In this document: piece after piece, positions 1-5,721 of the stretch | Numbering within the stretch: position 1 is the stretch's first letter | Layout of the letters: each line of letters opens with the position of its first letter | From: an uncultured beta proteobacterium | GTDB taxonomy: Bacteria > Pseudomonadota > Gammaproteobacteria > Burkholderiales > SG8-41 | Assembly: GCA_903889565.1 (NCBI GenBank) | Contig: CAISYC010000068.1 | Span: 186,001-250,000, forward strand | Length of the DNA: 64,000 bases | Direction of reading: 5' to 3' | Translations under genes and position numbers: made by a program | The notes under the pieces: model-generated | What the model was told of the DNA's origin: nothing | Seen by the model: the letters and a program-made list of their open reading frames with translations, nothing else | The model's database searches: none

Positions 1-585
1 GCGGCCGGCAGCGACGCGGTGGATTTCCGCCTGCGGCACATGGACGACGCGCGCGCGCGCGATGTCATGCGCGCGGCGGCCGAGCGCTTCGTCTGGTCTG
101 CATGGCAGGCGCAAAAGGGGCGTGGCCGCGGCTTTGCCTTTGCGCGCTACAAGAATCTCGGCGCCTATGCCGCCGTTGCCTGCGAGGTGGAAGTGGAGCA
201 CGAAAGCGGACGCGTGCGCGTCGTGCGCGCCGCGGCGGCCGTGGACAGCGGGCAGGCCGTCAACCCGGACGGCATCCGCAACCAGATCGAAGGCGGAATT
301 GTTCAATCATTGAGCTGGTCGTTGTACGAGTCGGTGACTTTCGACGCCACGCGCATCACGAGCCGGGACTGGGCGCACTACCCGATCCTGCGGTTTTCCG
401 CCGTGCCCGAACGCATCGAAGTGCACGTGATCGACCGGCCCGGGCAGCCCTTTCTCGGCACCGGTGAGGCGGCACACGGCCCCACGGCGGGTGCGCTCGC
501 CAACGCCATCGCCGACGCAACCGGCGTGCGGATGCGGGAACTGCCGTTCACGGCGAAGCGTGTCAAGGCCGCGATCGGAGTCTGA
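1..585 (+). CDS. Molybdopterin-binding subunit of a xanthine dehydrogenase-family hydroxylase (3' part only)
   Basis: The reading frame is open from the first base, so only the last 194 or so residues are present. They match the C-terminus of molybdenum hydroxylase large subunits of the isoquinoline 1-oxidoreductase/nicotinate dehydrogenase kind. Visible are the segment AVDSGQAVNPDGIRNQIEGG, which lies near the cofactor, and the GTGEA motif at about window bases 460-475, whose Glu is the catalytic base in the family. The end, ATGVRMRELPFT, is also typical. Such enzymes hydroxylate N-heterocycles or aldehydes using Mo-pterin and 2Fe-2S subunits; the partners must lie upstream of the window. 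The substrate cannot be told. Confidence 0.88.
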   Translation, partial: AAGSDAVDFRLRHMDDARARDVMRAAAERFVWSAWQAQKGRGRGFAFARYKNLGAYAAVACEVEVEHESGRVRVVRAAAAVDSGQAVNPDGIRNQIEGGIVQSLSWSLYESVTFDATRITSRDWAHYPILRFSAVPERIEVHVIDRPGQPFLGTGEAAHGPTAGALANAIADATGVRMRELPFTAKRVKAAIGV

Positions 586-991
586 TCGGCGCGCGGTTTA
601 GTTTTTCGGCGAATACCGCATTGGATTTTTTTCCAATGCGGACGTCGTTTCCACCGCCCGACATTGCGCATTGATCATGAATCGGCGACGGCTTTCAGGA
701 AGATCTGCGGATCGCTTCGGGCAGAAGTCGGCGCTGCATCGGGGTGTCCTAATCCGGCTATTTGCGGACGCTCACGGTTACGTTTCGTTTTAGCGCTTAA
801 CGGTCAATAAGGCACGCGATTTAGCCTTGATTGCTTCACTGTTTGCCGCGCCGACAACAATCATCGCCGCCGAATGCCCAGACCAGATCGTGAAAATCCA
901 TGATCCACAAAATCTGGCGGCGCCATGGAGATTACCGCAGACGCGCTCGTTCCTACGTGGTCGGCGACCCCCGTTCATTTTGCAATCCCAT
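586..991. other. Non-coding stretch between the hydroxylase gene and the RRM-like gene
   Basis: I see no convincing gene in these 406 bases. It holds one good hairpin (616-641) just after the hydroxylase gene and otherwise only short overlapping ORFs without recognisable protein features. It marks the transition from GC-rich flanking sequence to the AT-richer segment that follows. Confidence 0.5.
616..641 (+). terminator. Hairpin after the hydroxylase gene, possible terminator
   Basis: A perfect 10-bp inverted repeat (CCGCATTGGA / TCCAATGCGG) encloses a loop made only of T, 31 bases after the hydroxylase stop codon. There is no strong T-run after the stem, so it is at best a weak intrinsic terminator or an mRNA-stabilising hairpin. 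Confidence 0.45.
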
Positions 992-1240
992 TTATCTTGC
1001 CTCCTCTTCGTGTCCTAAATAAATCAACACGCCATTTTCGATTGGGGGTCTTCCATACTTTGCGGCTAATTTGCGCGCGTCCGAATGAGTCGCCATCTCA
1101 ACTAAGGCAAATGGCTTCGATCGACGGTGAATTTTGACCGAATTTACATTTCCGAAATTGGAACAAAACGAGGTAATGGATTTAGCCAGTTCCTGGTCAG
1201 ACATATTTAAGTCAACCAGCAGCATGGAAGTTTGTGTCAT
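992..1240 (-). CDS. Small RRM-like RNA-binding protein
   Basis: An 82-residue protein with the layout of a single RNA-recognition motif. A first strand, SMLLVDLN (residues 5-12), resembles RNP2. A helix follows (SDQELAKSITSFCSNFG), then strand VNSVKIHRR, an RNP1-like strand KPFALVEM (about 42-49) and helix SDARKLAAKYG. Bacterial proteins of this size with one RRM are known as RNA chaperone-like proteins, often cold-inducible, but their roles vary. The aromatic positions of classic RNP1/RNP2 are only partly kept (one Phe), so RNA binding is inferred. It lies alone, 76 bases from the 3' end of the minus-strand exporter gene, in AT-richer DNA. Confidence 0.6.
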   Translation of the reverse strand: MTQTSMLLVDLNMSDQELAKSITSFCSNFGNVNSVKIHRRSKPFALVEMATHSDARKLAAKYGRPPIENGVLIYLGHEEEAR

Positions 1241-1316
1241 GACTCAATCACAGTTCCGGTAAGAAGAAGAAACCGTCAATTGACCGGTCCTTTTCCCCCG
1301 ATATGATCTCAACTTG

Positions 1317-2054
1317 CTACGCAATTAACCGAACTAAACGATATAAGGTCGCACTAAGAATTATGGCGAGTAGGATTTTGCGCAAATGTGCTTCTGGAAT
1401 CGTTTTGGTGGCAAGCGTTGCTCCAATTAATGAACCCGCCGCGCCGGCGATAAGCAGGGGAACATCCATCCAGAAGTCCAACCGCATGTCGGACCAATGT
1501 GGCAGCACGGCAGAGAACGAAGATGGGGTGACCGCTAGCGCATTCATGCCTGCCGCAGATCTCGTGTTAAAGCCGACCAATACGAGAGCGGGCACGAGCA
1601 GAAAGCCGGGGCCGACGCCAAGAAAGCCGGTTGCGATTGAGATCGGCACTGCAAGCAGCGCCCCTAGTTTGAAATTTTCTTTACCCGCGCGCGGCTTTTC
1701 CGGTCGCATCAAGTGCCAGCATAGATAAATTACAGAAATAAAATATACGATCCAAATAAATACCGGACTCACCAGGTGAGCCGTATAGGAACCAACCGGC
1801 GCGAATACTGTCGTCACTACCGCCAAAATTCCACCCCGCTTCCAGTCGACATATCCGGCCTGAGCAAACCCCATAAGGGAAAACATGGCGGTGATTCCGT
1901 TCAACAACAGGCTCAGAGGCTGAACCTGGTTGACGAGGTCGGGAAGGTAAAGTGAAAGAATAGGCACGGCGGCAAAAGCAACTCCGATACCGAGCATTCC
2001 AGACACTATCGAAAGCACCAGCATTATTAACGTAAGTACGGCATTCATCTTCAA
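1317..2054 (-). CDS. Sulfite exporter TauE/SafE family membrane protein
   Basis: A 245-residue polytopic inner-membrane protein with about seven or eight hydrophobic segments. It has the family's two internally similar halves: a glycine-rich first helix (SGMLGIGVAFAAVPIL, about 18-33) and a repeat of this in the second half (TGFLGVGPGFLLVPALVLVG, about 141-160). The family moves sulfite, sulfoacetate or related small organic anions out of or into the cell. It follows the MarR-type regulator gene on the same strand after 45 bases, so the two are probably one operon and the regulator may control export. The substrate is unknown. Confidence 0.85.
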   Translation of the reverse strand: MKMNAVLTLIMLVLSIVSGMLGIGVAFAAVPILSLYLPDLVNQVQPLSLLLNGITAMFSLMGFAQAGYVDWKRGGILAVVTTVFAPVGSYTAHLVSPVFIWIVYFISVIYLCWHLMRPEKPRAGKENFKLGALLAVPISIATGFLGVGPGFLLVPALVLVGFNTRSAAGMNALAVTPSSFSAVLPHWSDMRLDFWMDVPLLIAGAAGSLIGATLATKTIPEAHLRKILLAIILSATLYRLVRLIA

Positions 2055-2099
2055 GTAATTTCCGGATTAATTGGTTGTCCTGTGTCGAACACGCTTACG

Positions 2100-2648
2100 C
2101 TATTTGCCGCCCAATAATTCTGCCAGGGGCCTCTGCATTGATTCTATTTCGGTGGTTCCCATTTCCTGAAGCACCCTTTCAAGCAGGCCGTCGAGGGAGG
2201 TTAGTGCGGTTTTTGGAAGACCGAACAGTGCCTCAGGCAATCGCCCACGCGCAGGTTTTGGCGCCCGTTTGAGCAGAGCCTTACCTGCACTGGTTAGCGA
2301 AAGCGTAACGACACGTTGATCGCCGGTGGATCGCTGTCGTGTAATTAGGGTTGAGCTGGCCAGCTTTTCAATTAAATTGCTGACCGTTGACTGATGCATC
2401 GCCATTGAACTGGCGAGGTCGCTAACACGGACTCCGGGCGCCTGGTCAATTTCCCAAAGCGCCCACAGTTGTGCACCATTGATTCCGGACTGCTTCTCCA
2501 CCCATTTGAAGTGGCGCTTGGCGGAATTGATGATCAGCCGAAACTTCATGAGCACGCTGAGTGCAAGTTGCCGATCATCTTTAAGTGGATCCCTTGCCGC
2601 CCGCCAGCCACTCGCAGACGTCCTTGTTTTTCTGGAAATTTTCACCAA
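2100..2648 (-). CDS. MarR family transcriptional regulator
   Basis: 182 residues with a central winged helix-turn-helix. QSGINGAQLWALWEIDQAPGVRVSDLASSM leads into the recognition helix HQSTVSNLIEKL, and the wing contains RQRSTGDQRVVTLSLTSAG, which is close to the DxRxxxxxLTxxG signature of MarR proteins. The basic N-terminal extension (about 25 residues) and the C-terminal tail are longer than usual. It is upstream of and probably co-transcribed with the TauE/SafE exporter, and divergent from the Pal-type lipoprotein gene. An inverted repeat inside the shared intergenic region is a candidate operator. MarR proteins usually sense a small ligand or oxidant and repress their own operon. Confidence 0.88.
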   Translation of the reverse strand: MVKISRKTRTSASGWRAARDPLKDDRQLALSVLMKFRLIINSAKRHFKWVEKQSGINGAQLWALWEIDQAPGVRVSDLASSMAMHQSTVSNLIEKLASSTLITRQRSTGDQRVVTLSLTSAGKALLKRAPKPARGRLPEALFGLPKTALTSLDGLLERVLQEMGTTEIESMQRPLAELLGGK

Positions 2649-2674
2649 ATGACCCCTTTAACGGAACTAGAGTA

Positions 2675-2705
2675 TTGACATGCCATTCTAATATGGCGTA
2701 TATGT
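2675..2705 (+). promoter_or_regulatory. Candidate promoter and MarR-type operator for the Pal-like gene
   Basis: A consensus -35 box TTGACA (2675-2680) is followed by a TATATG-like -10 (about 2700-2705). Between them lies the inverted repeat GCCAT-6-ATGGC (2682-2697). The repeat sits exactly where a bound dimer would block RNA polymerase and is next to the divergent MarR gene. The sites are read by eye; the functional link is inferred. Confidence 0.4.
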
Positions 2706-2777
2706 TTGCCGCAATATGATTTGTACAAATGTAATTTGATTTTCTGATGGCAAAACCTTAAAGAAGGAAATTACGCA

Positions 2778-3320
2778 ATGCAAAAAACAGCAGTGGTCTT
2801 GGCAATTATCGGGCTTATCGCAGGCTGCTCCAGTGCGCCGGTAAAAGAACAGCCCAAGGCTGTGGCGGAGCCGGCTCGCACCGTCCAAACCCCTCCCCCA
2901 AAAGCGAATCCGAATGTGTCGACCCAGCCGATTGAAAAGCCGCGCATCGTTGCTGATCCGTTGAACGATCCCAATAGCCCGCTTGCCAAGCGCAGCATCT
3001 ATTACGAATTCGACAAGTCGGATATCAAGGACGAATACAAATCGCTCATTCGGGCCCACGCAGGCTATTTGAGCACTCACCGCGACACGAAAGTCAGGGT
3101 TGAAGGCAACTGCGACGAACGCGGCAGCCGGGAATACAACCTTGCCCTCGGTCAGAGACGCGCGGACAGCGTTAAATCAGCCATGAAGCTTTTGGGTGTC
3201 GCAGACAATCAGGTCGAAACGGTGAGCTGGGGTGAGGAGAAGCCTAAGGCACAAGGGCATGACGAATCCGCGTGGGCGCAGAATCGTCGTAGCGACATTG
3301 TTTACGACAAGGCTCATTAA
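2778..3320 (+). CDS. Peptidoglycan-associated (Pal/OmpA-type) outer-membrane lipoprotein
   Basis: 180 residues. A lipoprotein signal ends in the lipobox IAGC (Cys17), followed by a Pro-rich linker to about residue 70 and an OmpA-like peptidoglycan-binding domain. The domain has YYEFDKSDI (about 75-83) and the Pal hallmark VEGNCDERGSREYNLALGQRRADSVK region (about 112-136), which contains the Asp and Arg that grip diaminopimelate. Pal normally sits in tolQRAB-pal; here no tol gene is adjacent, so this is probably an additional Pal-type lipoprotein. AAGAAGGA before the ATG gives a good ribosome site. The gene is divergent from the MarR regulator. Confidence 0.9.
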   Translation: MQKTAVVLAIIGLIAGCSSAPVKEQPKAVAEPARTVQTPPPKANPNVSTQPIEKPRIVADPLNDPNSPLAKRSIYYEFDKSDIKDEYKSLIRAHAGYLSTHRDTKVRVEGNCDERGSREYNLALGQRRADSVKSAMKLLGVADNQVETVSWGEEKPKAQGHDESAWAQNRRSDIVYDKAH

Positions 3321-3493
3321 TGCGTTTTGAGGACGTTGCGATCATTGAATTCATTTTGGTAACGTTTGTCATTTTGTATTGCGACGTTGATTATGTAACT
3401 GGTGATGGAGAATATGGTTTGATGACCAATTTCGTATACCAGCAGCAATCAACCAAAGGCGAAGGGTTTGTTCGTCCCGACAACCGGATGTGA
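3320..3493 (+). CDS. Possible small ORF coupled to the Pal-like gene
   Basis: The last base of the Pal-type gene's TAA is the A of an ATG that opens a 57-codon frame. The protein begins MRFEDVAIIEFILVTFVIL, a short hydrophobic stretch, and continues with a polar tail ending VRPDNRM. The stop-start overlap would allow translational coupling. There is no recognisable family and no independent ribosome site, so this may be chance. Confidence 0.3.
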   Translation: MRFEDVAIIEFILVTFVILYCDVDYVTGDGEYGLMTNFVYQQQSTKGEGFVRPDNRM

Positions 3494-3526
3494 TGAGACT
3501 CGCGTTGCGTAGCGGCGAGCGAGTTT

Positions 3527-3559
3527 GGCCATGGGTGTGCACACTCATGGCCTTTTTTT
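3527..3559 (+). terminator. Rho-independent terminator of the Pal-like transcription unit
   Basis: A nearly perfect palindrome, GGCCATGGGTGTGCACACTCATGGCC (3527-3552), with one pair of mismatched positions, is directly followed by seven T residues. This is the clearest intrinsic terminator in the left part of the window. It lies 34 bases after the small ORF. Confidence 0.85.
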
Positions 3560-3611
3560 ACGTTACCAGCAACGTCAAATTGTCAGTCAACCATTTTTGA
3601 AGCGTCTCGTT

Positions 3612-3653
3612 ACACCAAACGGTGTTGTATATCGACACCGCCAAATACAGGTG
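3612..3653 (+). promoter_or_regulatory. Alternating short inverted repeats in the leader of the Lys-rich gene
   Basis: Four segments follow each other: ACACC (3612-3616), GGTGT (3621-3625), ACACC (3635-3639) and GGTG (3650-3653). Segments 1-2 and 3-4, or alternatively 2-3, can pair, which gives mutually exclusive hairpins about 30 bases before the ATG at 3686. It could be a regulatory leader or an operator; the stems are only 4-5 bp, so chance is possible. Confidence 0.25.
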
Positions 3654-3685
3654 CGTAATATTTTTTAATTTATCGAGGAGCGGGT

Positions 3686-3841
3686 ATGAATAAGTTTATT
3701 GCAACTGTTGTCGCGTTGATGTTTGGATTGGGTTCGATTTCGGGTTTTGCCTCCGACGCCATGAACAAAGACAATAAAGCAGCAAAAAAGGAAATGAAGC
3801 ACGAAAAGAAAGAGACGAAAAAGAACGAAAAGAAGAAGTAA
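3686..3841 (+). CDS. Small exported Lys-rich protein (51 aa)
   Basis: A 51-codon gene begins with a clear signal peptide, MNKFIATVVALMFGLGSISGFA, with cleavage probable after FA (residue 22). The mature part is a highly charged tail of about 29 residues made almost wholly of Lys, Glu, Asn and Asp. It has a strong ribosome site (GAGGAGCGG) and a terminator-like hairpin after it, so I consider it real. It resembles the small periplasmic Lys-rich/MKKD-repeat proteins of betaproteobacteria, whose role is unknown. The high charge suggests binding of an acidic polymer or metal, but this is a guess. Confidence 0.6.
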   Translation: MNKFIATVVALMFGLGSISGFASDAMNKDNKAAKKEMKHEKKETKKNEKKK

Positions 3842-3863
3842 TTTTTTCGGCATTACACAAGAG

Positions 3864-3890
3864 AGGCAGGATGTTTTTTCCGCCTTTCTT
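3864..3890 (+). terminator. Probable terminator of the Lys-rich small gene
   Basis: AGGC-a-GGA (3864-3871) pairs with TCCGCCT (3879-3885), leaving one bulged base, and is followed by TTCTT. The hairpin is 23 bases after the stop codon. Confidence 0.45.
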
Positions 3891-4072
3891 GAGTCGAACG
3901 ATCAACCCCATACATAGGCTTACAAACATCCACCTTCAACGGCAACTATCGAAAAGCCAAGCTATCTGAAATCGGCGCCGGCATAAACGGGACATGGCCA
4001 GGCACTTAGGTCTTCATTCCCAGCGTGTCCTAGATTAATGCGCCACACCTTTTATCATCGGAGAACTCCGAT

Positions 4073-4882
4073 ATGGGTAAAGTCATTTGGTGGTTGATCG
4101 CGATATTGGGAGTTGGCCTGTTCGGTTTGATCATTTATAAGGCATTGCCGTCGCGGAACCCCGAACCTATAGTGCGGTCCCCGCCACCCGCGATCGCACG
4201 GTCGCCGGTTCCGGTCGAACCTGAGATGCGCCATCCGATCGCACCAATCCAGCAAGATAAACCGCTCCCGGCGCTCGACGTAAGCGACGCCACTCTTGAA
4301 AACGCGCTGGTTGAATTGTTGTCTGACAACGCGCTCTTAAACCTTTTTCAGTTGCGGGATATCGTTCGCCGCATCGTAGCGACGATTGATAATCTGCCGC
4401 GTAGCAAGGTTGCGTTGCACCTAATGCCGGTTAAGCCGGCGCCAGGAGGATTTCGCGTTACCGGCAAAAATGGCGATTTTGCGATTGCCCCCGACAATGC
4501 CGAACGCTACGCGGTTTATTTGCGCCTCGCGAACGCGATGGACGCGAAAAAGCTGGTGGCGCTTTATACGCACTTCTATCCACTGTTCCAGCAGGCTTAC
4601 CGAGAACTCGGATATCCGAAAGGTTATTTCAATGATCGGTTGATTGAAGTGATCGACGATTTGCTTGCCACTCCAGATGTGAGGGCGCCAGTCCCTCTTA
4701 AGCAACCTAAAGTCTTGTACCTATTTGCTGATCCGGAATTGGAAGCGCTTTCGGCTGGACAAAAATTGTTGATACGCACGGGAAGCGAAAGCGGGGCATT
4801 AATTAAGACCAAGTTGCGTGACTTACGCAGTGAATTAACGCACCAGCGTCCCGCGGGATCAAGCACACCAGTCCTGCGCTGA
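4073..4882 (+). CDS. DUF3014 domain protein, membrane-anchored
   Basis: 269 residues. A single N-terminal membrane helix (residues 5-24, WWLIAILGVGLFGLIIYKAL) is followed by a Pro-rich linker and a soluble periplasmic domain from about residue 65. The run LENALVELLSDNALLNLF, then RRIVATIDNLPR and later YAVYLRLANAMDAKKLVALY with YPLFQQAYRELGYP, matches the DUF3014 family, whose function is not established. The protein is probably anchored in the inner membrane with its domain outside. The next gene on the strand encodes another small DUF protein; there is no sign of strict coupling. Confidence 0.85.
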   Translation: MGKVIWWLIAILGVGLFGLIIYKALPSRNPEPIVRSPPPAIARSPVPVEPEMRHPIAPIQQDKPLPALDVSDATLENALVELLSDNALLNLFQLRDIVRRIVATIDNLPRSKVALHLMPVKPAPGGFRVTGKNGDFAIAPDNAERYAVYLRLANAMDAKKLVALYTHFYPLFQQAYRELGYPKGYFNDRLIEVIDDLLATPDVRAPVPLKQPKVLYLFADPELEALSAGQKLLIRTGSESGALIKTKLRDLRSELTHQRPAGSSTPVLR

Positions 4883-5043
4883 TATAAAACGTCATCAACA
4901 GATATCGAAATTGGCAACGACTTCTGCTACCTACCTATCTATCTACGTAAATGCATTCCAGTTTCCACATGAACGAAATCAGCGGACAGAAAGTGCAAAA
5001 CGGTGCCACTTTTCCATGGCCGGCCGTTATTGAGCGCCAAAGA

Positions 5044-5523
5044 ATGACAATCGCACTGATAGCACTTAGCTTCTCACTCACGCTGTTATTGTCCATTGCA
5101 GCAGTGGCAGCACAGGCGCCTCAAAAAATAGTTCAAATGCAACCAAGTTGGGCACAGCTTGCACCTGCCCAGCAAAAGATACTCGCGCCATTAGCGGGAG
5201 AATGGGAGCATCTTTCTAACCTTCAGCGTAAACGAATTCTTGCAACTACGAACCGTTACCCTAAGATGAAGCCTGCGGAACAGCAACGGTATTCCGAAAG
5301 GCTTCTTGGATGGGCTAAATTGTCAATGGAACAACGGGATGCTGCTCGGAAACGATATAGACGATTCCAAAGTTTGCCTCCTGACCAGCGTGAACAAATA
5401 AAGCTTCGTTGGGCGCAACAACACCCAAGGAAGGAGGCTGATTCAAAAGACGTCAATCCGAATTTTGCAACGGCACGGTCGGCCACGACGGAACCTTACC
5501 CATTTGCTACGCCGACACCGTAG
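5044..5523 (+). CDS. DUF3106 domain protein, exported
   Basis: From the ATG at 5044 the product has 159 residues. I prefer this start to the one at 4951 because it puts a proper signal peptide (TIALIALSFSLTLLLSIAAVAA) at the N-terminus. The mature protein carries Trp- and Pro-containing helical repeats such as PSWAQLAPAQQKILAPLAGEW, RYSERLLGWAKLS and SLPPDQREQIKLRW. These are typical of DUF3106, a proteobacterial family of unknown function often encoded near envelope or ECF-sigma genes. It is probably periplasmic. It is convergent with the amidase gene after about 200 bases that hold nothing I recognise. Confidence 0.82.
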   Translation: MTIALIALSFSLTLLLSIAAVAAQAPQKIVQMQPSWAQLAPAQQKILAPLAGEWEHLSNLQRKRILATTNRYPKMKPAEQQRYSERLLGWAKLSMEQRDAARKRYRRFQSLPPDQREQIKLRWAQQHPRKEADSKDVNPNFATARSATTEPYPFATPTP

Positions 5524-5721
5524 TACATACCAATGAAACGAACCGACAGGCGAAATTCGAACACGAAAAGTAAATACAGCTTCAGGCCGAATGTCTGCTT
5601 CAGGACAATCTCAGGGGCTGGAGTGGGTCGACCGCAGACTTTTGCGCAAAGTTATTTGTCTCTTTAAACTCTGACTGACTGCCTCGTCGATAGCCGCCCG
5701 TCTTATTCGTTGAATGATCTT

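Noticed and set aside
790-1018. Short overlapping ORFs in the 586-991 gap and its edge
   Set aside because: They have no ribosome site, no motif and overlap each other on both strands.
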